Part shown: piece by piece, positions 53,413 through 62,114 of the stretch
Position numbering within the stretch: position 1 is the first letter of the stretch
Layout of the letters: each line of letters starts with the position of its first letter
Source: Anthropogastromicrobium chipingensis_A
GTDB lineage: Bacteria > Bacillota > Clostridia > Lachnospirales > Lachnospiraceae
Reading direction: 5' to 3'
Assembly (NCBI GenBank): GCA_963605535.1
Contig: CAVCXB010000001.1
Location: forward strand, 1 to 64,000
Length of the DNA stretch: 64,000 bases
Position numbers and translations under genes: made by a program
Notes under the pieces: model-generated
Told to the model about the DNA's origin: nothing
The model's input: the letters and a program-made list of their open reading frames with translations, nothing else
The model's database searches: none

Positions 53413-53578
53413 TACAAAAGCATAAAACTACAATTTAATGTCATTTAATCGCGCGAAAAACGCGGTAGACTACTCTTGTAGAAAATAAAAAAGTCAGGTA
53501 TAGTGAACCTGTCGATAAAAAAGACAAATGTAAAAATGAGTGCGCAATAAGTGGAATGCAAGAGAAAGGATGAGGGAA

Positions 53579-54394
53579 ATGACTAAATTAAATGTAGCAA
53601 TCGCGGATGACAATGAAAGAATTCTTACAATGCTGGATGAGGTATTAACAGCGGATGAGGAAATTAACGTAGTGGGAACAGCAAGAAACGGAGAACAGGC
53701 CTATGAGATGATCATGGATAAGAACCCGGATGTTGTTCTGTTAGACTTAGTGATGCCAGGAATTGATGGTCTTGGTGTGATGGACAAGGTTCATACGGAG
53801 GGAAATCCAGAGCATGTGCCTTCCTTTATTATCATTTCAGGTATTCAAAATGAATCGGTAGCGGAAAATGCCATGTCAGCAGGAGCTACCTATTATATCA
53901 TGAAGCCGTTTGATAACATCACACTGTTAAACCGTGTGAAGCAGCTCGGAAAACGTGGATACAACATGCGCCCGCAGATGCTTGCCCAGAACACAACGCT
54001 AAAGGAGCCTTCCTTTATTTATGGTGGTCAGGGAAAGAACTTAGAACAGTATGTTACCAGTGTAATCCATGAAATTGGTGTTCCGGCGCACATCAAGGGC
54101 TACCAGTATCTGAGAGATGCGATCATGATGTGCGTCAACGATATGGATCTACTAAATTCCATCACGAAGGAGCTTTACCCGGGAATTGCAAAGAAATATG
54201 CCACGACACCGAGCCGTGTCGAGCGTGCACTGCGTCATGCGATTGAGGTTGCGTGGAGCCGTGGCAAGATGGATACGATCTATGCACTATTCGGGTACAC
54301 AATCAACAGCGGCAAGGGCAAGCCCACTAACTCTGAGTTTGTGGCACTCATCGCAGACAAGATTCGCCTGGAATTGAATCTACTGAAAAACTAA
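53579..54394 (+). CDS. spo0A: Sporulation master regulator Spo0A
   Basis: 271 residues. Receiver domain with acidic pocket Asp10-Asp11, phospho-acceptor Asp56 (VVLLDLVMPG) and lysine in YIMKPFDN. The C-terminal DNA-binding domain contains GYQYLRDAIMM, the recognition region TTPSRVERALRHAIEVAWSR, and NSGKGKPTNSEF. Start: ATG 53579, about ten bases after AAAGGA. Upstream, TGTCGAT (53510-53516) differs at one base from the 0A-box core, which would fit autoregulation, but this is weak. No sigma-H promoter was convincing. Confidence 0.97.
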   Translation: MTKLNVAIADDNERILTMLDEVLTADEEINVVGTARNGEQAYEMIMDKNPDVVLLDLVMPGIDGLGVMDKVHTEGNPEHVPSFIIISGIQNESVAENAMSAGATYYIMKPFDNITLLNRVKQLGKRGYNMRPQMLAQNTTLKEPSFIYGGQGKNLEQYVTSVIHEIGVPAHIKGYQYLRDAIMMCVNDMDLLNSITKELYPGIAKKYATTPSRVERALRHAIEVAWSRGKMDTIYALFGYTINSGKGKPTNSEFVALIADKIRLELNLLKN

Positions 54395-54402
54395 ACGAGG
54401 GA

Positions 54403-54461
54403 CGTCCTGCTGATCTGTCAAATCTTCATGCAAGCATGAGATATCCAGATCTATCAGGACG
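54403..54461 (+). other. Branched stem-loop after spo0A
   Basis: CGTCCTG (54403-54409) pairs with CAGGACG (54455-54461), GATCTG (54412-54417) with CAGATC (54446-54451), and an inner CATG-caag-CATG (54427-54438). No T-run follows, so it is not a standard intrinsic terminator, though it is well placed to end or protect the spo0A mRNA. Confidence 0.55.
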
Positions 54462-54545
54462 CGTGAACTGGAACTATGACACAATACACGAAAAAACCTA
54501 ATGCATTTTGTATAAAAAGAACTTCCATTATTCGACATTTTCGTG

Positions 54546-54590
54546 TATAATTAAAAAAAGACCGATTGATTGAATAGCCAATATGGCTAT
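54546..54590 (+). promoter_or_regulatory. glgA -10 element and leader hairpin
   Basis: A perfect TATAAT (54546-54551) lacks a good -35 at 16-18 bases. A hairpin ATAGCC-aatat-GGCTAT (54574-54590) follows in the expected leader, 36 nt before the start codon. Confidence 0.5.
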
Positions 54591-54625
54591 CTGTCCGGGT
54601 ACCAAATAGTGGAGGTTTGAGGTTT

Positions 54626-56353
54626 ATGAAGAAAAAAATTCTTTTCGCTGCGTCTGAGGGCGTACCTTTTATCAAAACGGGAGGTCTTGCTGACGTTGTC
54701 GGCTCCCTTCCGAAGTATTTTAATAAAGACGAGTATGACGTCAGAGTCATTATGCCGAAGTACTTATGCATCAAGGAGTCCCTTCGCTCCCAGATGAAGT
54801 ATGTGACCCATTTTTATACCGATTTTTACTGGCGTACCCAGTATGTTGGTGTTCTGGAAATGGAGTACGAAGGTGTACATTTCTACTTTGTAGATAGTGA
54901 GTTTTATTTCGGCGGACCATGGCCGTATGGAAATATGTATGAGGATATCGAGAAGTTTTGTTTCTTCTCGAAGGCAGTGCTTTCCATTCTTCCATTAATC
55001 GGCTTCAAGCCAGACATCATTCATTGCCACGACTGGCAGACTGGTCTGATTCCGGTTTATCTGCATGACAGCTTCCAGTCGGATCCATTCTTCTGGGGCA
55101 TTAAGACTATCTTCACCATCCACAACCTCAAGTTCCAGGGTACATGGAGCGTGGATACCATTAAGGGCTTCTCCGGACTGTCCGATTATTACTTCACCAG
55201 TGATAAGCTTGAGGCATATGGAAATGGTAACCTGTTAAAGGGTGGACTTGTCTATGCAGATCGTATCACCACCGTAAGCCGCAGCTACGCAAGTGAGATT
55301 CGTATGCCATTCTACGGCGAGGGCTTAGACGGACTGCTACGTGCTCGTTCCAAGCAGTTAAGCGGTATTGTAAATGGTATCGACTACAACGTTTACAATC
55401 CACAAACTGATAAAGATATCGCCGTAAACTACTCTGTAGAGGATGCAATTAAGGCAAAGGCAGCAAACAAGGCAGCGCTTCAGAAGGAACTTGGTCTTGA
55501 GGAAAATCCAGATGCATTCATGCTCGGAATTGTATCTCGTCTGACGGATCAGAAGGGTCTTGATCTTGTTGAGTGTGTACTGGATCAGATTTGTGCAGAG
55601 GATGTGCAGCTTGTTGTTCTCGGAACAGGAGAGGGCAAGTATCAGGATATGTTTACCTACTACTCCAGAAAGTATCCGGAGCGCGTATCTGCAAATACCT
55701 TCTACTCTGAGGCATTGTCACACCGCATTTATGCGAGCTGTGATGCGTTCCTGATGCCGTCTCTGTTTGAGCCATGTGGACTTAGCCAGTTGATGAGCCT
55801 TCGTTATGGAACGCTTCCGATCGTTCGTGAGACAGGTGGTCTTCGTGATACCGTTACCCCATACAACGAAGTGGATGGGACTGGTACTGGATTCTCCTTC
55901 ACCAACTACAATGCACATGAGATGCTTGCGATTATTCGTTACGCAAAGAAGACCTATTTCAATGACCGCAAGGCATGGGATGAGATGGTACTTCGCGCAA
56001 TGAAGCAGGATTTCTCCTGGGATGCATCAGCAAGAGAGTACGAAAAACTCTATGACGGCTTGATTGAGGAAGAGAAGCGCAGAAAAGAAGCCATCCGTTT
56101 GCAGCAGGCAAGAGAGGCAGCTGAAGCCGCATTAAAGGAGGCACAGAAGGCACTCGAGATTGCAAAAATCGCCGAGGAGAAGGCCATACGCAAATTAAGT
56201 GGTATCGAGGATGAGCCGGAAGAGACCGAGGCAGAAGAACCAGCTGAGACTACCGAGGTTACTGAGGCAGAGGCACCAGAAACCGAAACTTCTGAGGAAA
56301 CACCAGAACCAGTTGCAGAGGAGCCAGAAGCTGAACCAGAAGAAAAAGAATAA
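54626..56353 (+). CDS. glgA: Glycogen synthase with extra C-terminal coiled-coil/acidic tail
   Basis: GT5 enzyme using ADP-glucose. N-terminal KTGGLADVVGSLPKYF (about residues 16-31), HCHDWQTGLIPVYLHD, GIVNGIDYNVYNP, and the C-terminal catalytic MPSLFEPCGLSQLMSLRYGT and RETGGLRDTV are present. The catalytic part ends near residue 480, the normal family length. About 95 more residues follow: a Lys/Glu/Ala coiled coil (about 481-527), then a Glu/Pro/Thr-rich acidic tail. Total 575. No other glg gene is adjacent. Start: ATG 54626 after GGAGG. Confidence 0.93.
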   Translation: MKKKILFAASEGVPFIKTGGLADVVGSLPKYFNKDEYDVRVIMPKYLCIKESLRSQMKYVTHFYTDFYWRTQYVGVLEMEYEGVHFYFVDSEFYFGGPWPYGNMYEDIEKFCFFSKAVLSILPLIGFKPDIIHCHDWQTGLIPVYLHDSFQSDPFFWGIKTIFTIHNLKFQGTWSVDTIKGFSGLSDYYFTSDKLEAYGNGNLLKGGLVYADRITTVSRSYASEIRMPFYGEGLDGLLRARSKQLSGIVNGIDYNVYNPQTDKDIAVNYSVEDAIKAKAANKAALQKELGLEENPDAFMLGIVSRLTDQKGLDLVECVLDQICAEDVQLVVLGTGEGKYQDMFTYYSRKYPERVSANTFYSEALSHRIYASCDAFLMPSLFEPCGLSQLMSLRYGTLPIVRETGGLRDTVTPYNEVDGTGTGFSFTNYNAHEMLAIIRYAKKTYFNDRKAWDEMVLRAMKQDFSWDASAREYEKLYDGLIEEEKRRKEAIRLQQAREAAEAALKEAQKALEIAKIAEEKAIRKLSGIEDEPEETEAEEPAETTEVTEAEAPETETSEETPEPVAEEPEAEPEEKE

Positions 56354-56359
56354 TTGTTT

Positions 56360-56460
56360 GGCTGTACGATAGCCTGGGGTATTGATTACGAAAGGTAATG
56401 AAAGGTGTTACCCTGTAGGTTATCGGAAATGGCCCCTCGACGAGTGATAGTGATACAGCC
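56360..56460 (+). ncRNA. Candidate structured RNA after glgA
   Basis: Nested pairings: GGCTGTA (56360-56366) with TACAGCC (56454-56460); CGATAGCCT (56367-56375) with AGGTTATCG (56417-56425, one G-T pair); GGGGTA (56376-56381) with TACCCT (56409-56414); ATTAC (56385-56389) with GTAAT (56395-56399) closing a GAAAG loop. Alternative GGGG (56376-56379) to CCCC (56433-56436) pairing is possible. No open frame spans it. An intrinsic terminator follows at 56531-56579. I recognise no known RNA family. Confidence 0.4.
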
Positions 56461-56530
56461 GGAAATACTAATGTTACAGGCAACAAAATATTTACTACTT
56501 CTAAAGTGGTGAACTGCTAATTTTCTATAG

Positions 56531-56579
56531 AAAAAGAATGGCAAACCGTCCTATAATAAGGATGCATGCCATTCTTTTT
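56531..56579. terminator. Bidirectional terminator between glgA and rqcH
   Basis: AAAAAGAATGGCA (56531-56543) pairs perfectly with TGCCATTCTTTTT (56567-56579). The A-run and T-run serve both strands, ending transcripts from glgA (+) and rqcH (-). Confidence 0.92.
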
Positions 56580-56614
56580 AATTGCAAAGTAAATATCGAA
56601 AAGAGTACGCACTC

Positions 56615-58363
56615 TCAATCCCCGCCAGCAATCAACTTCAGCCCACTGATATCCGGGTTCGCCACCAGCGAATAATTCGTATGGTAAATCACAAATCCAG
56701 GCTTTGCTCCAGCTGGCTTCTTCACAAACTTTCGCTCAATGTAATCCACCTCTGCTTTTGGCGCCGTCTTCGCCTTCGAATAGTGAACCGCCAAGCTTCC
56801 GGCCTCCTCATATGTGCGATCCGGCACTTCCTTTCCATTTGTCTGGATAATCACGTGAGATCCAGGCGTCTTCTTCGCGTGCATCCAGATGTCATTTCCC
56901 TGCGCAAACTTAAATGTCAGCTCCTCATTCTGGAAATTATTTTTTCCAACATAGATATCAAATCCATCCGAAGAGAGATAATGATACGGGATACACTTTC
57001 TGCGGTTATCCTTTCTGCCTTTCGGTGCATGAGACTTCACATATCCGCTCTCGCTTAACTCTCTGCGAATCTCATCCAGATCCACATCGCTTGCGGCGAT
57101 ATCAATCGAAGTCATAATGGATTCTAGATGTTCAAGCTCATTTTCAGTCTCCACAGTCAGCGTAGAAAGCGCTTCATAGGTACGCTTCAGCTTATTGTAG
57201 CGCTCAAAATACTTCTGCGCATTTTCCTTTGCGGTCAGCGTTGGGTCAAGTGGGATCGTCATCATCTGATCCGTATAATAGTTAAAGACTTCATAGGATT
57301 TGGACGCTGGCGGGCAGTCATAACCATACGCATTTAACAGCTCGCCGTAAATGCGATACTTCTCACGCTTATCCGTGTCGGAAAGCTGACGCCGCTGAAG
57401 ATCCGCCTTCTTTGCAGTACGCTCAATCAGGTTTTGGACTAGATGGCGCAGATCCGAAGATTTCTGGCGCATACGAGCAATCGCGCTGCGGGAATTGTAG
57501 TAGGTGTATAAAACATCGCTGATCGAATCGTAGGTGCGAAGCGTATATTCCGTCAGTCCCGTCAGCGGGAAGGCAGCAAATTCCTTTGGCTCATTATCGT
57601 CATAGGCGATGCATGGAGAAAAGCTTTCGGTGCGAATCAAATTCATCACATCCGAAAATGCAATCCACAGGCGATTTAACTCATCGGATGTGCAGGCTTC
57701 TCCGGCAAATGAACTGTCTAAGCCGCTTCGGTACACAATTTCCTCTGCGCTGACATTGCTGATTCCGGTGAAGCTGCCCGAAAGAATCGCAGCAATGTTT
57801 TTGCCAGAGGCAAAGCGGGAACAGAAAAATTCCTTGTCTGCGGCGAGAGGATTTGTTTTGCCCGTTGTGTTCGGGATAAAATAGCTTCGTCCCGGGAGAA
57901 CCTCGCGCACCGAGCTGACAGCAGCGCTGACATGCTTAATACTGTCTACGATCATGTCGGTGTCGTCACAAAAAATGATATTGCTGTGCTTTCCCATGAT
58001 CTCAATCACGAGTGATTTGTGGCGCAGATCACCCATCTCGTCAAGATGCTCTAACTCTAAGCGAACGATTCGCTCAAGGCCTGGCTGGGTGACATCCGTG
58101 ATGCGGGCGTTTCCGATGTGCTTTCGAAGCAGCATACAAAAATTCGGTGCTGTCATCGGGCTAAGTCCGGCCTCCTGCGTCAGATAAATCAGTGGCAGAC
58201 TTGCGTTTGCCGACAGAAAGAGACGATACGTGTCCTTCTGATTTTTGATGGTGAGTACCAGTTCCTCTGGCTCTGGCTGGGCGATCTTTGAGATGCGGCC
58301 GCCGGTCAGCTTTTGCTTTAATTCCGATACAATATTTGAAATTACAATTCCGTCAAATGCCAT
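56615..58363 (-). CDS. rqcH: Ribosome quality control protein RqcH (NFACT family, fibronectin-binding-like)
   Basis: 582 residues. NFACT-N domain begins MAFDGIVISNIVSELKQKL with GGRISKIAQPE; a central coiled-coil region (about 270-430); NFACT-R domain near the end with DIYVGKNNFQNEELTF, DIWMHAKKTPGSHVII and EEAGSLAVHYSKAK. RqcH binds stalled 50S subunits and adds C-terminal alanine tails. Start: ATG 58363 with AGGAAAGG about 12 bases upstream; a TTG at 58375 directly after that site would add four residues. Only intact minus-strand gene in the window. Confidence 0.94.
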   Translation of the reverse strand: MAFDGIVISNIVSELKQKLTGGRISKIAQPEPEELVLTIKNQKDTYRLFLSANASLPLIYLTQEAGLSPMTAPNFCMLLRKHIGNARITDVTQPGLERIVRLELEHLDEMGDLRHKSLVIEIMGKHSNIIFCDDTDMIVDSIKHVSAAVSSVREVLPGRSYFIPNTTGKTNPLAADKEFFCSRFASGKNIAAILSGSFTGISNVSAEEIVYRSGLDSSFAGEACTSDELNRLWIAFSDVMNLIRTESFSPCIAYDDNEPKEFAAFPLTGLTEYTLRTYDSISDVLYTYYNSRSAIARMRQKSSDLRHLVQNLIERTAKKADLQRRQLSDTDKREKYRIYGELLNAYGYDCPPASKSYEVFNYYTDQMMTIPLDPTLTAKENAQKYFERYNKLKRTYEALSTLTVETENELEHLESIMTSIDIAASDVDLDEIRRELSESGYVKSHAPKGRKDNRRKCIPYHYLSSDGFDIYVGKNNFQNEELTFKFAQGNDIWMHAKKTPGSHVIIQTNGKEVPDRTYEEAGSLAVHYSKAKTAPKAEVDYIERKFVKKPAGAKPGFVIYHTNYSLVANPDISGLKLIAGGD

Positions 58364-58423
58364 AGTATAAATCAACCTTTCCTAAATCAGTCCCGTACAG
58401 ACAACGGGATCCTGATACTTGAC

Positions 58424-58451
58424 AGTATAGCAGAATGCAAAAAAAAACGCA
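58424..58451 (-). promoter_or_regulatory. Probable rqcH promoter
   Basis: On the minus strand TTGCGT (58451-58446), 16-base spacer, TATACT (58429-58424). The leader holds a CCCGT/ACGGG hairpin. Confidence 0.5.
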
Positions 58452-58469
58452 ATCTTTCTTCGATTGCAA

Positions 58470-58498
58470 GTTGACGATAGAATTAAATTAGCGTATAA
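58470..58498 (+). promoter_or_regulatory. Promoter of the yicC-remA-gmk operon
   Basis: TTGACG (58470-58475), 17-base spacer, perfect TATAAT (58493-58498). It is divergent from the rqcH promoter. A GCAATC/GATTGC hairpin (58448-58466) lies between the two. Confidence 0.8.
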
Positions 58499-58551
58499 TA
58501 ATGAGTCGTAGTCTGCACTATAAAAGCAGCTGCCGGAAAGGCTAATATGTT

Positions 58552-59430
58552 ATGATACGAAGTATGACCGGATTCGGACGTTTTGAATTAGCGGGCGAAT
58601 CGCATAAGATCATCGTAGAGATGAAATCAGTAAATCACAGGTATCTGGATCTCTCTATCAAGATGCCAAAGATCTTTAACTGCTTTGAGACCGCTATCCG
58701 CAGTCTCGTGAAAGAACAGCTGCAGCGCGGAAAAGTAGACATGTATATCAGCTATGAGAAAGAATCAGATGACGAGACTGTTTTGTGTTATCATGAGGAG
58801 ATTGCAAAAGCCTATATGGAGCACATGACACAGATGGCTGATACGTTTCACCTTCAGAACAATTTGAGACTGATGGATCTTGTTCGTATGCCAGAGATTT
58901 TCACGATGGAGCAGAAGGATACGGATGCAAAGGAGCTGTGGCCAGATATTGAGACGGCGGTAAGAGAGGCCTGTCTGGCAATGGTACAGGCGCGTGAGAC
59001 GGAGGGTGAGCAGCTGAAAAAAGACTTGCTTGCAAAGCTGGATCACATGGATGAGTTAGTTGATGCAGTGACCGATCGGGCACCGGTAATGGTACAGGAA
59101 TATCGTGTTCGTCTCACCGAGAAGGTAAGAGAGTTTCTTGACGCATCGGTGATTGATGAAAATCGCATTGCAGCAGAGGTTACGCTGTACGCGGATAAGA
59201 TTTGTGTCGATGAGGAAATGGTTCGTCTTCGCACCCACATCAGTCATATGAAGGAAGCACTGTGTGGCGGCGGAAGCATCGGACGAAAGCTTGACTTTTT
59301 GGCTCAGGAGATGAACCGTGAAGCGAACACCACGCTTTCAAAGATCAATGATGTCACCCTTGCAGATGTAGCGATCGACATGAAGACTGAGATCGAAAAG
59401 ATACGTGAGCAGGTTCAGAACATCGAATAA
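58552..59430 (+). CDS. YicC/YloC family endoribonuclease
   Basis: 292 residues. Starts MIRSMTGFGRFELAGES, the family signature, with VEMKSVNHRYLDLSIKMP. It ends with the conserved IGRKLDFLAQEMNREANTTLSK and KTEIEKIREQVQNIE. Members cleave RNA and influence small-RNA stability. Start: ATG 58552 ten bases after GGAAAGG. Position before remA and gmk is the same as yloC-remA-gmk-rpoZ in Bacillus. Confidence 0.94.
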   Translation: MIRSMTGFGRFELAGESHKIIVEMKSVNHRYLDLSIKMPKIFNCFETAIRSLVKEQLQRGKVDMYISYEKESDDETVLCYHEEIAKAYMEHMTQMADTFHLQNNLRLMDLVRMPEIFTMEQKDTDAKELWPDIETAVREACLAMVQARETEGEQLKKDLLAKLDHMDELVDAVTDRAPVMVQEYRVRLTEKVREFLDASVIDENRIAAEVTLYADKICVDEEMVRLRTHISHMKEALCGGGSIGRKLDFLAQEMNREANTTLSKINDVTLADVAIDMKTEIEKIREQVQNIE

Positions 59431-59462
59431 AGGTTTCTTTATAGAAATAATAGGAGTTTTGT

Positions 59463-59732
59463 ATGTTTGTAAACATCGGGTTTGGCAATTTTATCAATTC
59501 CGGTCAGATCGTATCGATCTGCAGGGCTGATTCCGCGCCGATGAAGCGCATGATCAGCGAGGCGAGAAGCAAAGGAAGCGCTGTGGATGCAACACAGGGC
59601 AGAAAGACAAAGTCGGTGATTCTTACTGGAAGCGGGCATCTGGTTCTCTCGGCGCTCACACCGGATACACTTTGTACCAGATGCAATCTGACAGCGGGAA
59701 AGACACAGATACAGGAGGAAGACGATGAGTAA
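59463..59732 (+). CDS. remA: RemA-family regulator (DUF370)
   Basis: 89 residues. FVNIGFGNFINSGQIVSI, APMKRMISEARSKGSAVDATQGRKTKSVI (as neighbouring segments) and the C-terminal ALTPDTLC are hallmarks. In Bacillus RemA is a ring-forming DNA-binding activator of biofilm matrix genes. Start: ATG 59463 after TAGGAG. Overlaps gmk by eight bases. Confidence 0.93.
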   Translation: MFVNIGFGNFINSGQIVSICRADSAPMKRMISEARSKGSAVDATQGRKTKSVILTGSGHLVLSALTPDTLCTRCNLTAGKTQIQEEDDE

Positions 59733-60342
59733 ACGAGGCAATTTATTTGTAGTTTCCGGTTTTTCCGGTTCAGGAAAGGGAACAGTGATGAAGGAACTGT
59801 GTAAGAATCCACAGTATGCACTTTCCATATCCTGCACAAGCCGCGCACCAAGACCAGGCGAGGAAAATGGAAGAGAGTATTACTTCATCTCTCATGAGGA
59901 GTTTGTAAAGAGACAGGCAGAAGGATATTTTCTGGAGAGTGCAATCTATGTTGATAAAGGCTATGGAACACCGCTTGGATTTGTTGAGGAAAATTTGAAA
60001 GCCGGCAAGGATGTCATTCTTGAGATTGAGATGCAGGGAGCCATGCAGGTAAAGAAAATCTACCCGGATACCATCCTGATCTTTATCACACCGCCGTCAG
60101 CCGCAGAGCTTAGAAGACGTCTGACCTCCAGAGGAACTGAGGAACCAGAGATCATCGAGAAGCGTTTAAGGCGCGCCGCTGAAGAAGGCGTTTACATGGA
60201 TCAATACGATTATGTGATTGTAAATGATGATCTTGATGTGTGCGTAAAAGAGCTTCATGAGCTGATGCAGAGCACACACCACGCAGTAAAATTTAACAAA
60301 GAGTTTGTTGCCGCCATCAAAGAGGATTTAAAGACCCTTTAA
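59725..60342 (+). CDS. gmk: Guanylate kinase
   Basis: 205 residues. P-loop VVSGFSGSGKGTVMKEL, GMP-binding SISCTSRAPRPGEENGREYYF, and LEIEMQGAMQVKK. Phosphorylates GMP to GDP. Start: ATG 59725 inside the end of remA, with GGAGGAAG upstream. After it, 60343-60457 holds a hairpin AGACTC/GAGTCT and a repeated TCTAGTTA but no clear terminator. Confidence 0.95.
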   Translation: MSKRGNLFVVSGFSGSGKGTVMKELCKNPQYALSISCTSRAPRPGEENGREYYFISHEEFVKRQAEGYFLESAIYVDKGYGTPLGFVEENLKAGKDVILEIEMQGAMQVKKIYPDTILIFITPPSAAELRRRLTSRGTEEPEIIEKRLRRAAEEGVYMDQYDYVIVNDDLDVCVKELHELMQSTHHAVKFNKEFVAAIKEDLKTL

Positions 60343-60457
60343 TTATAAGACTCTTTAATTGTGAGTCTAGTTAATTATTGTAAGTCTAGTTATCCTTCAC
60401 AATTGATGACGCAATGATCAATAAACAAAAAAATAAAAAGACAAGGAGAATAAAAAA

Positions 60458-60772
60458 ATGATCCATCCATCTTATAATGAGTTATTAAAGACACTGAACG
60501 AGGTTCGCGATGAGAACGAGCCAGAAATCGACAGCCGTTATTCTCTGGTTATTGCATCTGCAAAGCGTGCGCGCCAGATCGTAAACGGACAGGAGCCGCT
60601 TGCTGACCGCGTTTCCACCTACAAGCCACTTTCCATCGCAGTAGAGGAAATCCGCGAGGGCAAGGTTCATATCACAAAGGAAGGCGAGGACGATTTCACA
60701 CCAGTAACCAATATGGAGAATCCACTTTCCTTCTCAGATTCTGAAGGCTCGGAGACAGAAGATGCTGAATAA
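60458..60772 (+). CDS. rpoZ: DNA-directed RNA polymerase subunit omega
   Basis: 104 residues. DSRYSLVIASAKRARQIVNG and STYKPLSIAVEEIREGKVHI are typical omega motifs, followed by an acidic C-terminal tail. It aids assembly of the beta-prime subunit. Start: ATG 60458 after AAGGAG. Overlaps rimO by eleven bases. Confidence 0.92.
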   Translation: MIHPSYNELLKTLNEVRDENEPEIDSRYSLVIASAKRARQIVNGQEPLADRVSTYKPLSIAVEEIREGKVHITKEGEDDFTPVTNMENPLSFSDSEGSETEDAE

Positions 60773-62114
60773 AAAAGTTATGATCGTATCCCTCGGCTGC
60801 GATAAGAATTTAGTGGATACCGAGAAGATGCTCGGCATTCTTGCAGATGAGGGATGTACATTTACAGATGATGAAGAGCAGGCTGAGATTATCATTGTTA
60901 ACACCTGCTGCTTTATTGGCGATGCAAAGGAAGAGAGCATCCAGAACATTCTGGATCTGGCACGCTACAAGACTGAGGGAAAGTTGGAGGTGCTCATTGC
61001 GACCGGATGTCTTTCCCAGCGCTATCAGGATGAGATGATGGCCGAGCTGCCAGAGCTTGACGGTATCCTTGGCATCAGCGCATGGCATACCATTGCGGAT
61101 GTTGTGCGTGAGGCGCTTGCTGGTAAAAAGCCAAAGAATTTGATGCCGACTGGCGTGTTAAACAGCCACGCGACAAAGAGACTTCTTACGACCGGCGGCC
61201 ACTATGCGTACTTAAAGATTGCAGAGGGTTGTAACAAGCGCTGTACCTATTGTGTCATTCCGTCTGTGCGCGGTGCTTACGTCAGCGTGCCGATGGAGGA
61301 GATCGAAAAAGAGGCAAAGACACTGGCGGCAGAGGGCGTAAAAGAGCTGATTCTTGTCGCACAGGAGACGACCGTTTACGGAATCGATCTTTACAAAAAG
61401 AAGATGCTTCCAGAGCTTCTTCATCGTCTGTGCCGCATTCCGGGCATTGTCTGGATTCGTCTGTTATATTGCTATCCAGAGGAGATTACACCGGAGCTGG
61501 TTCAGGTGATGAAGGAAGAAAAGAAGATCTGCCATTACCTGGATATGCCAATCCAGCATTCTTCTGACCGCATCTTAAAGAAGATGGGAAGACGCACAAA
61601 CCGCAAGGAACTGTTAGACCGAATCGAGATGCTTCGTACCGAGATTCCAGATATCGTTCTTCGAACGACACTGATCACCGGCTTCCCAGGAGAGACTGAG
61701 GATGATTTCCAGGATATGCTCTCCTTTGTCGATCTGGTAGGTTTTGAGCGTCTTGGTGTTTTCACGTACTCTCCGGAGGAGGGCACACCGGCTGCTGAGA
61801 TGGAAGACCAGATTGATGAGGAAGTCAAGAAGGCAAGAAGAGATGCTGTCATGGAACTTCAGCAGGAGATTTCCTTTGATTTTGAGGCGGACTGCGTTGG
61901 CGAGAAGCTTCTCGTTATGATCGAGGGCTATCTTCCAGACGAGCATGCGTATGTCGGACGTACCTACATGGATGCGCCGGGCATTGACGGTTACATTTTT
62001 ATAAAATCAGGAGAAGCACTGATGTCCGGTGATTTTGCTGAGGCAGTAGTTACCGGCTCAGATGAATATGATTTGATTGGAGAATTGTATGAAGAACATG
62101 AATCTGCCGAATAA
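60762..62114 (+). CDS. rimO: Ribosomal protein S12 methylthiotransferase RimO
   Basis: 450 residues. N-terminal UPF0004 domain with three cluster cysteines (SLGCDKNLVDTE, IIVNTCCFIGDA, IATGCLSQRY). The radical-SAM motif is CNKRCTYCVIP at about residues 155-165, and a TRAM domain follows at the C-terminus. Methylthiolates the conserved Asp of S12 (Asp89 in E. coli), using two 4Fe-4S clusters. Short LVDTEKMLG and LDMPIQHSSDRILKKMGRR segments favour RimO over MiaB. Confidence 0.95.
   Translation: MLNKKVMIVSLGCDKNLVDTEKMLGILADEGCTFTDDEEQAEIIIVNTCCFIGDAKEESIQNILDLARYKTEGKLEVLIATGCLSQRYQDEMMAELPELDGILGISAWHTIADVVREALAGKKPKNLMPTGVLNSHATKRLLTTGGHYAYLKIAEGCNKRCTYCVIPSVRGAYVSVPMEEIEKEAKTLAAEGVKELILVAQETTVYGIDLYKKKMLPELLHRLCRIPGIVWIRLLYCYPEEITPELVQVMKEEKKICHYLDMPIQHSSDRILKKMGRRTNRKELLDRIEMLRTEIPDIVLRTTLITGFPGETEDDFQDMLSFVDLVGFERLGVFTYSPEEGTPAAEMEDQIDEEVKKARRDAVMELQQEISFDFEADCVGEKLLVMIEGYLPDEHAYVGRTYMDAPGIDGYIFIKSGEALMSGDFAEAVVTGSDEYDLIGELYEEHESAE

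Noticed and set aside
53496..53520. A sigma-H promoter and 0A boxes for spo0A
   Set aside because: Only one 7-base site with a mismatch was found and no convincing -35/-10 pair; too weak to list as a feature.
48287..53578. OLE-type large non-coding RNA, known near dxs/recN-type clusters in some Firmicutes
   Set aside because: All gaps between dxs and spo0A are below 170 bases, too small for such an RNA.
56440..56518. A short reading frame (ending KIFTTSKVVNC) after glgA
   Set aside because: It has no start signal, a stop lies shortly upstream, and it overlaps a strong potential RNA fold.
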